From Lachnospiraceae bacterium (GTDB taxonomy: Bacteria > Bacillota > Clostridia > Lachnospirales > Lachnospiraceae): a DNA stretch of 64,000 nt. The stretch spans positions 1 through 64,000 of the forward strand of contig JAFSBX010000039.1 in assembly GCA_017437065.1 (NCBI GenBank). The letters are read 5' to 3'. A program made the translations under genes and the position numbers. Each line of letters opens with the position of its first letter. Positions within the stretch are counted from its first letter, which is position 1. Shown here in pieces: positions 45,236-53,339 of the stretch. A model generated the notes under the pieces. That model searched no databases and was not told the origin of the DNA. It saw only the letters and a list, made by a program, of their open reading frames with translations.

Positions 45236-45420
45236 CACGAATTGGCATTTATTTTTTGCAGGGTATGTGGCATAATAATCACGTAAATTATCACAAAAAA
45301 GAACCAAAGATAATTCATATCCCTGATCCTAATTATACTCAGATTATGTCCTATAAAACTCTCTTATAAATCCTTATCAACCTCTTTCCCCCTGTTTTTT
45401 CCTGTTTTTTTCCACCTTCT

Positions 45421-46050
45421 TTATTGTGATACAAACTCATAAACCAGTCCCCACTCAATCAATTTTTTCGCAGTCGCACCGGTTATAACAGATGAAACTC
45501 CAGCCAACTGTTCTCTTGTAAAACCTTTTCCTTTCACATAAGTACTCATGTTCTCTATAGTTTCTACAATCGACAACTCAGTATATTTCTCAGCCTGACC
45601 AATGCAATCCAAAAACTGTAAAATATCTGCATTATTGTCAGAAACATTGACCGTCGCTTTTTTAATTCTGACCTTCTGATTACCCACTGTAACCGTACGT
45701 CCATTTGTTGCTTCCCTGTTTGTAACAATCTCGATTATTGCCGGCACCTGTGTTGTTAATCCAAGCTGATTTGCAAACGCCATTCCGGTTAAATAACCAT
45801 ATGTATCAGACTCGTTTCTCACATATTTGCGCATAATAACAAGAAGCGGATCCAAATAACTTTTACCCAGTAATCCATCCTGTTTGGGTATATAATAAAT
45901 ACCCTTATCAAATCGTTCCAGAAAACCATTTGCCACAAGTCTCTTAACTGACTGGCGCACTGCATTCTCAGATAATTCTTCTATTTTCAAGTCATTCAAA
46001 AAGATCGGTTCATTATATCCATAATTTTCTAATAAGTAAGATTTCAGCAT
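45421..46050 (-). CDS. AbiEi/DUF6088-like antitoxin, apparently orphan
   Basis: 209 residues. The N-terminal winged helix (EELSENAVRQSVKRLVANGFLERFDKGIYYIPKQ) and the C-terminal AbiEi-type domain (ESDTYGYLTGMAFANQLGLTTQVPAIIEIVTNREA) are typical of DUF6088/AbiEi antitoxins. These normally repress their own operon and neutralise an AbiEii nucleotidyltransferase. No AbiEii follows. Instead the transcript would run into a gap and the Druantia-like operon. The toxin was probably lost when cargo inserted, or the antitoxin protects against another copy. GGAGG precedes the start. Confidence 0.75.
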   Translation of the reverse strand: MLKSYLLENYGYNEPIFLNDLKIEELSENAVRQSVKRLVANGFLERFDKGIYYIPKQDGLLGKSYLDPLLVIMRKYVRNESDTYGYLTGMAFANQLGLTTQVPAIIEIVTNREATNGRTVTVGNQKVRIKKATVNVSDNNADILQFLDCIGQAEKYTELSIVETIENMSTYVKGKGFTREQLAGVSSVITGATAKKLIEWGLVYEFVSQ

Positions 46051-46063
46051 AGTCTCACCTCCA

Positions 46064-46089
46064 CATATATAGTACCATTTTTATATATG
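46064..46089. promoter_or_regulatory. Operator-like palindrome upstream of DUF6088 gene
   Basis: CATATATA (46064-46071) and TATATATG (46082-46089) form a perfect 8-bp inverted repeat separated by 10 bases. It overlaps a plausible promoter (TTTACA and TACTAT on the minus strand). AbiEi proteins are known to bind such repeats. Confidence 0.55.
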
Positions 46090-46205
46090 TTTTGTAAATA
46101 TTTATGTCATATCTCAAAGCGGCGGTGAAACACCCTTTATATACGTTCACCACCACTTTGTTTAAGCAAATATCCAGTTTCGTACTTTTATGAGCCCAGG
46201 GCACC

Positions 46206-48203
46206 CTATCGTGCCCTGCCTCTTCCGCTTTCACCCCTTTCATTCTTCTTATCTCCCTGCATTTCCATGGTCTTATCATAAATCTTCTGATAATCCTCAT
46301 ACACTTCATCGAAATCCAGTTTCAACCCACAAGCCTTCAGCACTGCCATGTGTAGCTCCAGATTGTAGTTATTATCATCCGGTACGAATTGGAACAATTC
46401 TGCCTTCTCCTTATCCGTAAGAGCCAGATATGAATACTCCATGGAATTGATTGCCTCTACAATCTCCTCTGTACGTTGTTTTATGAAATTACTACGCATT
46501 CCCTTATACACCAGCTGCGCTTCTTCCATAATCTCATTTGCATCCGCAACATGGTCAATATCATAGAAGAACAAGCTGACTAAGTTGTGTATCGTATCAA
46601 AGCTCTGCATCTGCTTAAAGCACCAAATATCCGCCTTTTCTTCTGGCATCATATTCTTGAAACTCTCATAAGTCGGCAAACTGTTCTTAGCATCCATATT
46701 AACATCTGCTACTTCTACCGGCTCCTCAACTGTCACCTCTTCTATTGGCGCCTTTTCAACAGGTTCCGCATTAACTGCTACCTCTTCAATAACTGCCTCC
46801 ACATCATCATCACCTGCTTCAACCACACCTTCCGCAAGACTTTCCCGAACCGGCTCCTGCTCTGAATACTCATAATTTTTAGCCACATCCACGTCTTCCC
46901 TCACCGGTTCCTCCGCAAAAGGATACTCCGGCACACGGACTGTATTACGCACTTCCTCCTCAACACTTGCCAAGTCAACCATAGTAAAACGCTTATACTC
47001 CTGCTTACAGCCTTCCACCAATTTCAGATTGTTTCGAATCTCCTTTTTCTCAGCCTTGAGGGCATCCAGTTCTTCCTGTGCCTGCATATGCCAGATCTGA
47101 AAATCCCTGATATCATCCTCTGTTTTACATGCCCGCTTACGGGGACCGGATTCCTTATAAATCTCCTTCTGACGAGCTGATATCTGCTCCGCCTTGTCGC
47201 CTGCGAAATACTCATAAGTAACCAGACTTTCCACAGACTTTATATCATTCCGCACAAGGAACAAATACTGGTCCTGCAACTGATGAAAGCGTTGCAACTC
47301 CTTTGCCATCCAGGCAGCATTTTTATCAAATCGATTCTGCTCTACCATGCGGACACGATACATTTTGTGATAGAATTTCAACTGAAACTCACTCAGTCCT
47401 TTTTGATAGAGATGCGTTGGGTTCGAAGAAATAAATCTCGGAATGGCAAATCCCATATCCAGATAATACTTAAACTGCTCTTCCTCAAAACACTCATCCA
47501 GCTTTGCCAGCTGATGATACCACTTACCACCGGGAACCTTTACGGATAAATACTGCCCCTACTCAAACTGATACCCGATTCGCTTCATCAGGAAAATAAA
47601 ATGGTCCATGCTCCCTGCATAGTTCTGACAAAACTTTGCATCTGCCAGAATCATTTCACGGAACTTCTGCTCCTGCTCCCATTCCACACGGGATAAGTTC
47701 TTAGGCTCCCTGGCATACTCTGCCGGCATTATTTCCAAACCATACTCCTTACACAGCTTATTGGTAATAGGCTGCATCCTGCGCTTCCATTCCCCTTTGC
47801 GATATTCGTATTTGACACCGGTAACAAGATTGACACTGTTGAATATCAGATGTGCGTGCAAATGATTCTTATCATTGTGAACCGCATACACTGCCTCATA
47901 TTCATCCTTCAGATATTCCTTGGCAAACCGCTCCACCACATCGAAAGCAATCTCCTCCGTAGCCTCCCCCGGCACAAAAGAAATAATGACATGATACCCC
48001 TGTCTTTTATTCATTTTTCCAAAAGTTTCTTCTGTATCCAGCATCTGCTCAAAGGCCGTTTCCGGCAGGCAGTTCAAACTGCCCACCAGAACATTACCAT
48101 TGGTCTTTTCCGGATTCTGAATATAGTCAAGTGCCTGCTCCAAATGCCTTGCCGGATTACCGGTATCCACCTCGTTTATATGCAGTATCTTAGTAATTGC
48201 CAT
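46206..48203 (-). pseudogene. Relaxase (MobA-type), split by an in-frame amber codon
   Basis: The first 214 codons (MAITKILHINEVDTGNPARHLEQALDYIQNPEKT...) hold the relaxase fold with the metal-binding HNDKNHLHAHLIFN motif. TAG at 47559-47561 follows YQFE. Without any frame change the sequence continues GQYLSVKVPGGKWYHQLAKLDECFEEEQF... to 46206, including an acidic, Val- and Glu-rich repetitive segment (about 46690-46920). CAG or TGG at the amber site would restore a ~665-residue protein. The N-terminal catalytic part could still be made alone. This enzyme would nick oriT for mobilisation. Confidence 0.85.
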
Positions 48204-48544
48204 GTCACAAGCACCTCCTGCATCAGCCTCTTAATATCCTCAAGATCCTGCTTAATTCCGTTAATATCACTTGAATAAGCAAAGCCCCGGGTATTTACCA
48301 CCTTTGCAATCTGGTTCACATTAGTGACAATTCCTGTTATCTGTCTTATAAAAGTGCTTCTGTCCGCTGCAAATGTGGTGTCCACGCCCTTGCTGTTCTT
48401 TACAAGCTCACGCAAATATTCACTTCTGTTTTTACCTGCCTTCTTCGCATCCGCCCCCAGCTTTAATAATTCCGTCTCAGAAAGCTTAAAAGAAACCTTG
48501 TAAGCCTTCTTATCCGACTTATATCTTTTGTTTCCATCTGCCAT
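48176..48544 (-). CDS. mobC: MobC relaxosome accessory protein
   Basis: About 122 residues from MADGNKRYKSDKKAYKVSFKLSETELLKL, which has GGAGG 8 bases upstream. The N-terminal ribbon-helix-helix-like part (KVSFKLSETELLKLGADAKKAGKNRSEYLRELV) and the ITGIVTNVNQIAKVVNTRGF segment match MobC family proteins. These bind oriT and assist the relaxase. It overlaps the relaxase start by 28 bases. Intact. Confidence 0.85.
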   Translation of the reverse strand: MADGNKRYKSDKKAYKVSFKLSETELLKLGADAKKAGKNRSEYLRELVKNSKGVDTTFAADRSTFIRQITGIVTNVNQIAKVVNTRGFAYSSDINGIKQDLEDIKRLMQEVLVTWQLLRYCI

Positions 48545-48583
48545 ACACATAACCTCCAAATCTATTATTTCTTTCCTCTAAAA

Positions 48584-48808
48584 TCACACTTCCCAATCCC
48601 ATGGTTGTGTCCTCCTTTTTTTCAAAATTTTCTTTAAGCGTTGCTTACTCTTTTTGCAAGATACGGGAAAGGTCGGACCTTTCCCCGAAAAAATATATTC
48701 ACCTTCCGGTGAACCACATTTTTTCGTCTTGGCAGGAGCACCTGCACCCCATATAAGGCACGCACCCGTGCCAATAGCTGTCGTCAAATATGCGCCAACC
48801 GGCGTCAA
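48584..48808 (-). other. Candidate oriT region; possible 74-residue reading frame
   Basis: A frame of 74 codons with TTG start and GGAGG upstream exists (ends KKILKKRRTQPWDWEV). Its composition is odd and I do not think it is clearly a gene. The DNA holds several close inverted repeats: GGGAAAGGTC/GACCTTTCCC with one base between (48665-48685), TTCACC/GGTGAA (48698-48713), and GGCACG/CGTGCC (48757-48772). Their place just upstream of mobC fits an origin of transfer. Confidence 0.5.
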
Positions 48809-48894
48809 TTTGCCTCCAGATTTATAGTATTTATACAGGATTGGCGTCAGTCTGACACCAATTCAGATGCTCCTGTCGTCACTTTGACGCCGGT
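48798..48894. repeat. Array of TGACGCC-type sites after the ParR-like gene
   Basis: ACCGGCGTCAA (48798-48808) is the exact inverted copy of TTGACGCCGGT (48884-48894). Between them ATTGGCGTCA and TGACACCAAT (48840-48862) form another inverted pair. Four half sites in under 100 bases suggest a binding array for ParR, MobC or the relaxase. Confidence 0.65.
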
Positions 48895-48904
48895 AATCTC
48901 TGCC

Positions 48905-49357
48905 TTAATCATCATTCAAAACCTTCAAAAAGTTGATTGCCTGTGTTGAAAGAATCTTTTCCGCAGGAGCCTCTGGAATTTTTTCAGTTTTTTCCTCTGA
49001 TTGTTTAGCAGTCACAATTGCTGTAGCTCCGCTTTCATTCACATCACTGCCCTCTGCAACCGCTTCTGAAACTGCCACTTTAGGATGCACCTTTTCATTG
49101 GCTATCTTTTCCAAAAGTCTTGCCTCAGTACCTTCCAAAAGAAGTCTTAATTCCGGTTTCAACTCTCCTGCAATTGCCTCTGCTCGCTCATAGACCTCCC
49201 GATAAACCAACTCAATCCCGTGTTTGATAAGCTCCGTCTGATTTAAGAAATGCTTCTCCACAAGCAATCGGTCCAGTTTCTCAACCACTGTGGCATCTGC
49301 CTGGCGGTCCACATAGAGACGGCAGTTCAGCCGCCTCTCTCTGCCTAATCCCATCAT
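48905..49357 (-). CDS. ParR-like partner of the ParM homologue
   Basis: About 150 residues from MMGLGRERRLNCRLYVDRQADATVVEKLDRLLVEKHFLNQTEL (GAGGTG upstream). The N-terminal part looks like a ribbon-helix-helix DNA-binding domain, and the C-terminal half is acidic and repetitive (EAVAEGSDVNES..., EKTEKIPEAPAEKI). The position directly after parM and beside the site array fits ParR, which joins filaments to a centromere. Family membership is inferred from context. Confidence 0.6.
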   Translation of the reverse strand: MMGLGRERRLNCRLYVDRQADATVVEKLDRLLVEKHFLNQTELIKHGIELVYREVYERAEAIAGELKPELRLLLEGTEARLLEKIANEKVHPKVAVSEAVAEGSDVNESGATAIVTAKQSEEKTEKIPEAPAEKILSTQAINFLKVLNDD

Positions 49358-49372
49358 GTGCACCACCTCACA

Positions 49373-50108
49373 TTACGCAATTTGTCCGGCCAGATATTCA
49401 TATCCCTTGGCATTTGCCCTGACATCGGTCACATAGGAAATATTGTCGCTATGGCGCCCATAGGCAGCCATTACCTTGGCACCGCCACCCACATAAATAA
49501 TGTTGGTAAATTCCGTGTCATGACCATTCTCCTTCAAAATCCCTTCTACCCTTTTCGCAAAAGCATCCAGGCACTCATCCATCAGTCTCGTGTACTTCTC
49601 CGGATAATTGCAGTTGGCATTACTGACATAATCCATAATGATACTTTCCAGAATTTCCTTGCCAAACTTTTCACTGCTCTTACCCTTGATTTCCTGAATT
49701 ACCGAAACCATGTATTCTGTAAAAGTCTCACACTTACTTTCCACCGGCACACCATCCTTCACATGCATAATATCAATGGTCCAAGAGCCCACATCCACAA
49801 TCAGATATTCGCCCCTCATATCACCAAGCTTGTCAGCCACCGCCGCATAACACTGGGGAAATGCAAGCACATTTTCAATGGTGAAGCTGTACTGCACATC
49901 CTCATAACGGAACTTCACCGGCTGCTGCTCACGTTTCAAATACCTTACAAAAGACTTTCTCACCGTTGCAAAATGCTTCAGCGGAAGTCCTACTCCAAGA
50001 ACCACACTAGCGCCATTGGGAATCGCACCGCTCTGACACATGATTTGCTGATTTCATCAGGTGATTGCCGTGGTCAATTCCCACGTAAAATATTCTCTTT
50101 TCTTCCAT
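49373..50108 (-). pseudogene. parM: ParM/StbA actin-like partition protein with internal deletion
   Basis: Starts MEEKRIFYVGIDHGNHLMKSANHV at 50108, the phosphate-1 loop of an actin-like ATPase, then loses its frame at about 50040. In another frame the sequence continues with GAIPNGASVVLGVGLPLKHFATVRK, EYLIVDVGSWTIDIMHV (phosphate-2) and IIYVGGGAKVMAAYG (adenosine motif) to 49373. Roughly 60 residues between the two parts are missing compared with ParM proteins. The join lies at AAATCA-GCAAATC. It cannot make a normal filament protein. Confidence 0.8.
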
Positions 50109-50113
50109 AAAAT

Positions 50114-50581
50114 CTAATCCTCCAATTCTGCTTTCTGCTCCATATACTCCTTGATATATACAGCACGCTGTTCTTTGATAGTGTCTATCATCTCGTAAAG
50201 GTCGTTATTAATAATCTCCTCAACCGTAGACTCAATCTCCTGTACCCTATGAATTTTCTCCATAGTATCCGACATTGCATGTTCTGCATTTCTCGAAGTC
50301 TTAAGTTTTTCTACCAGTTCATCATGAAGTTGCCATGCATAGTCCTCATACTCCTTTGCCTTCTGATAAAGCACTCCACCCATAAAATACAGATTATACA
50401 AATAACGGTCATGCTCCATCATGAGCCCCAGCCAGCGATGTCCCCACTTCCCAAGCTTCAAAAACTCATTCTCTTCTGTTTCCTCAAGTACAGGGTAATA
50501 AAACCCATCAACTTCCTTGTACTCAATCCCTAATTTCTCTGCAAGTGTAGGTGTTGCAGCCACCTTTGTTTCTTCCTTCAT
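50114..50581 (-). CDS. TnpV-like transposon protein
   Basis: About 155 residues from MKEETKVAATPTLAEKLGIEYKEVDGFYYPVL (GGAAAGGA upstream). The EVDGFYYPVLE...LGKWGHRWLGLMMEHDRYLYNLYFMGGVLY segment matches the TnpV family found on clostridial mobilizable transposons. The C-terminal part is helical with many charged residues. The role is unknown in the literature I recall. It lies 5 bases upstream of the ParM gene, so probably forms an operon with it. Confidence 0.7.
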   Translation of the reverse strand: MKEETKVAATPTLAEKLGIEYKEVDGFYYPVLEETEENEFLKLGKWGHRWLGLMMEHDRYLYNLYFMGGVLYQKAKEYEDYAWQLHDELVEKLKTSRNAEHAMSDTMEKIHRVQEIESTVEEIINNDLYEMIDTIKEQRAVYIKEYMEQKAELED

Positions 50582-50757
50582 AAAACATCCTTTCCGCGCC
50601 TTGTGCTGTTCAAATTTTGTATTTGCCTTAACGCCGGCCAGCGGAGAGTTACTGCTCTCAAATGTTCTGCCATGCAGAAAATCCTCCTTTCTCATTGCTT
50701 CTTGTGAAGCTATGTATAACAACTGTCCACGCCTGACAGTTCAATCATCTGCTCTTT

Positions 50758-50922
50758 CTAATCAACTGCTGCCCTTGCAAAAATCAGAAACACTCTTGCT
50801 ACCAGTCCGAATAATAATAGAAATATCTTTAGTGCTTCCAGTGCTAATCGAAGTATCGCAAGCACCAGCCAAACTATCGCCTTCAACACCATCAATAATC
50901 CTCTTCCAACAAATTGCATCAT
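50758..50922 (-). CDS. Small hydrophobic membrane protein
   Basis: 54 residues from MMQFVGRGLLMVLKAIVWLVLAILRLALEALKIFLLLFGLV, preceded by AAAGGAGG 5 bases before the ATG. Two amphipathic or hydrophobic helices, with few charges. Similar mini-proteins are common at this end of clostridial IMEs. Function unknown. A longer start at 50994 lacks a ribosome site. Confidence 0.55.
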   Translation of the reverse strand: MMQFVGRGLLMVLKAIVWLVLAILRLALEALKIFLLLFGLVARVFLIFARAAVD

Positions 50923-51097
50923 CAAATCCTCCTTTCCACCCATCGGGAGCCACCCGAAAAAAGGGTACAAAAAATAAGACCATATTGACTTCAATATGGA
51001 ACCGATTCATTTTCGATTCTCTGTGTCAATTTAGTCCTATCCAGTAAAAATACCCATTAAGTTTCCTCTTACATACTTAGGACTAGGCCGCCGAAAC

Positions 51098-51117
51098 CCT
51101 TATATTTCCTAGGTTTC
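51098..51117 (+). repeat. 20-bp direct repeat, right copy
   Basis: Identical to 10463-10482 and in the same orientation. It lies 30 bases inside the right end of the IME. Confidence 0.7.
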
Positions 51118-51146
51118 CTGCGTCTGTCATAAATATATCACGTTCC

Positions 51147-51150
51147 CCCG
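51147..51150. other. IME attachment junction, right (CCCG core)
   Basis: Element sequence TCACGTTCC meets CCCG and then host helicase sequence TAGCAGAAATC. See the left junction at 13776-13779 for the reconstruction. Confidence 0.85.
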
Positions 51151-51637
51151 TAGCAGAAATCAATAATGCCTTGTCTACACCTTTATTTCTTAATTCCAAC
51201 AAATTATATATAAACGCTCTCTGCATTGAGTTAGGCCGTAATCGGTATGCCTCAACAGAAGGAAGCACCTCACTCTTTGCAATTCGTTTCTGCTCTGCAA
51301 CCACCTTATTAAATAGCTGCTTTTCTTCGTATTTTCTCCTATATTCCTCAATAAACTCTGCATATGGTTTTGTATATTCTGCAGCATTCCAAAGCTTCTC
51401 AAATTCTGACAAAACAGAGCCTACCATTTCACCTTTATTGGTGGACACAAGCTTTGTATTCCACTCCATGTTTCGTGTCAAAGCATCCTGAGTCAAGTTG
51501 GAACTGCCAATAATAAAACGATACTCTTTATTCTTTTGGAAAATATATCCCTTTGTGTGAAATCCATTTCCTGCACGTTCTGTTTGATACATACGCAATT
51601 CTATGTTGGAAAGGCTCGCTATTATATCTAATGCCAT
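51151..51637 (-). pseudogene. PLD-domain part of the split helicase
   Basis: Encodes LDIIASLSNIELRMYQTE, GNGFHTKGYIFQKNKEYRFIIGSSNLTQDALTRNMEWN (PLD-type H-x-K and GSSNLT motifs), then LRPNSMQRAFIYNLLELRNKGVDKALLISATG, the approach to the helicase P-loop. The remaining P-loop and helicase are at 11573-13778 beyond the IME. The first half of the PLD domain is also missing: it is joined at about 51637 to a fragment of another gene. The residual frame runs 13 codons into the element and stops at 51083. Confidence 0.85.
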
Positions 51638-51746
51638 CCTTTGCTAGGTCTGACTGTTTCAAAGATAAATAAAATTCTCGTTTAAAGTCTACACAACTAC
51701 TTTCTTTTGCATTCTGTATATGTTTTAAAATAATTTCCTTATCCAT
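51638..51746 (-). pseudogene. N-terminal scar of an AlbA_2/Schlafen-type gene
   Basis: MDKEIILKHIQNAKESSCVDFKREFY...LKQSDLAKD is the start of an AlbA_2 (Schlafen-like) DNA-binding domain (E-S-x-x-x-D-F-K). After SDLAKD it runs directly into the PLD fragment in a different frame. A deletion has fused two defence-type genes, removing most of one and the front of the other. Confidence 0.6.
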
Positions 51747-51760
51747 AATCGCATCACTTT

Positions 51761-52183
51761 TCACTTTATGTGTCTCTGTCTATAAATCTCTTTTAAGTCC
51801 TCAATCGCCACTTCCGGAGCCATCGTATGAAACATCAAATAATTTCGTTTCATTGTTTCCACAGAAGCTTGCTTGTAAATTACCTTACTGGATTCCTCTG
51901 TATAGTAATGCCAATATCTATAAATGTATCCAATCCAATAAATCACATCTTTAGAGTACACTTCACCTTTTTCAGCCAACTTATCTCCTGCAGCTTCGAT
52001 AATCTCTTCCAGTAAGTATTCTTCTCCCGCCCACTGCATGCGATTGTAAGTAGAATCCAAAGCCTTTGCAGTTTCAGAATTCATAAATGTCTTTATAAAA
52101 CCTGCACTTCCTAACTGTCTATCTACAGAAAGTTCAAATAATCTGCCCTGAATATCACACAGTTTTATTTGTATTTCGTTCAT
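51761..52183 (-). CDS. Partner protein of the XRE-DUF3990 gene
   Basis: 140 residues, mostly helical, with VYSKDVIYWIGYIYRYWHYYTEESSKVIYKQASVETM as the core, a Tyr- and Trp-rich region typical of small proteins next to DUF3990 genes (DUF3791-like role). Start overlaps the upstream stop by 4 bases, so both are made together. The likely role is antitoxin or modulator for the putative ADP-ribosyltransferase (inference). Confidence 0.6.
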   Translation of the reverse strand: MNEIQIKLCDIQGRLFELSVDRQLGSAGFIKTFMNSETAKALDSTYNRMQWAGEEYLLEEIIEAAGDKLAEKGEVYSKDVIYWIGYIYRYWHYYTEESSKVIYKQASVETMKRNYLMFHTMAPEVAIEDLKEIYRQRHIK

Positions 52184-53055
52184 GATTTTCCTCCTGCCGC
52201 TTGGTCTAAAATCTCGTCAAAAAACAATCCTTCTCTACGGTAGTTCCTACAGATATCATTTGCCAAGGAAGAACCTTTTACACGATTTGCCTCTGAAACT
52301 TCCTTCATAAACAATTTCTCTAAATAAGAAATCGAGATTTCCTTTTCAATCCGTACTGCATCACACCCCTTTTGTGTAACTGCAACGTACTGTTTTCCAA
52401 GTTCCAATGCAGACAAACTATTTATTAACGCCGCATCCGTTATGTTTCCGATGAAGAAGTTGTCAATAACAAAGAACATTCTGTCATTTGCGATGCTTCC
52501 GATAACCAAATCTTTATCCTTTGTCATTTCCTGATACTTGCTATAAAAAGGCGTTCCTTTTATTTTTTCCATTCGTCCTCTATGATATGCGACAATCATC
52601 GCCCATTCCAAATCAGCTGGAACATCTAATACAGCAAGGTTATCTACTGATATGGAAACAACATAGAATTTTGCACTCTCATAATCACAAATAAGTGTAA
52701 GTGCTTGGCTCGGCTCAGTTCCCATATAGAATCCTTCTCCGAAATCGCACTGTTTTCGGCTCAGTGGTGCAATATCCCCCTCTATTCCTGATTTCGAACC
52801 GTGATACAGCAGCACTCTCCCTTTTTCAAGCTCAATGCTTCCAGAAGCTGCTTCTATCTTCTCCAAAACCATGTCGTATATCGGAACATCATATTCCTTG
52901 CATAAATTATATATTTTGTCCTGTGCAAGCTTATTTGGTAACGCACGCCCATTTTCCCAACGATTTACAGTCGCAAACGTTACATTCAAAAATTCTGCAA
53001 ATTCCGTCTGATTCATATTCATATGTAAGCGTATTTTTTTTATTAAATCTTGCAT
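52180..53055 (-). CDS. XRE-HTH fused to DUF3990 (putative ADP-ribosyltransferase)
   Basis: About 291 residues from MQDLIKKIRLHMNMNQTEFAEFLNV (GGAG upstream). Residues 1-60 form a Cro/CI HTH (TVNRWENGRALP). From about 88, LLYHGSKSGIEGDIAPLSRKQCDFGEGFYMGTEPSQAL is the DUF3990 start, in which the H-G and the G-x-G-F-Y-x-G motif parallel ADP-ribosyltransferases of the RES/ART type. The fusion gives an enzyme that could repress its own promoter. The promoter carries a matching palindrome. Probably a toxin-antitoxin or defence module with the next gene; activity unproven. Confidence 0.75.
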   Translation of the reverse strand: MQDLIKKIRLHMNMNQTEFAEFLNVTFATVNRWENGRALPNKLAQDKIYNLCKEYDVPIYDMVLEKIEAASGSIELEKGRVLLYHGSKSGIEGDIAPLSRKQCDFGEGFYMGTEPSQALTLICDYESAKFYVVSISVDNLAVLDVPADLEWAMIVAYHRGRMEKIKGTPFYSKYQEMTKDKDLVIGSIANDRMFFVIDNFFIGNITDAALINSLSALELGKQYVAVTQKGCDAVRIEKEISISYLEKLFMKEVSEANRVKGSSLANDICRNYRREGLFFDEILDQAAGGKS

Positions 53056-53083
53056 AATATCATCTCCATGTCTCACTACACTT

Positions 53084-53134
53084 TATAACATTTATTCTAC
53101 CACAAATTATATAAAATGTTATACAGCAAGTCAA
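53084..53134 (-). promoter_or_regulatory. Promoter and palindromic operator of the XRE-DUF3990 module
   Basis: Minus strand TTGACT (53129-53134) and TATAAT (53106-53111) with 17-base spacing. TATAACAT (53084-53091) and ATGTTATA (53116-53123) are perfect inverted half sites that bracket the -10 box and the start point, fitting autorepression by the XRE domain. Confidence 0.75.
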
Positions 53135-53185
53135 TCTATATAATAAGACACTCGTAAAAATATCGGACACAATATGTTGACTGCA

Positions 53186-53293
53186 GGCACCCGTAGTCAT
53201 TCTACAAGGCAACAAGAAAAGGCACAGACTCACAGAACATCGTCCTACAAACCTGCGCCTTGTCGGCGAGGTAGCCTAGCACGACTACCTCCT
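53186..53293. other. Structured intergenic sequence downstream of the AbiE remnant
   Basis: GTAGTC and GACTAC form an outer pair, and ACAAGGC and GCCTTGT an inner pair, enclosing about 50 bases. The stretch is more GC-rich than its surroundings and has no reading frame. Possibly an RNA element or the scar of a deleted sequence. Confidence 0.35.
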
Positions 53294-53339
53294 CCAGTAA
53301 ACATATTGAATATTTATGACACAAGCCCAATGATCAACT

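Larger units (their letters stand above)
13777..51147. mobile_element. 37.4-kb integrative mobilizable element carrying a defence island
   Basis: Bounded by the CCCG cores at 13776-13779 and 51147-51150 inside one helicase gene. It encodes three large serine recombinases, relaxase, MobC, ParM/ParR-like proteins, and TnpV- and TnpW-like small proteins, but no type IV secretion genes. It would therefore be mobilised in trans, for example by an ICE such as the one at 1-10.5 kb. Cargo includes an m5C methyltransferase-DUF262-HEPN trio, pPIWI-RE genes and a Druantia-like operon. Several mobility genes are broken, so present mobility is doubtful. Confidence 0.85.

Noticed and set aside
46055..46309. 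84-codon minus-strand frame upstream of the DUF6088 gene
   Set aside because: It spans the promoter and operator and the 3' end of the relaxase frame in a different phase.
49358..50110. 250-codon plus-strand frame over the ParM region
   Set aside because: The minus strand carries recognisable actin-like motifs here; the plus product has no domain and an unnatural composition.
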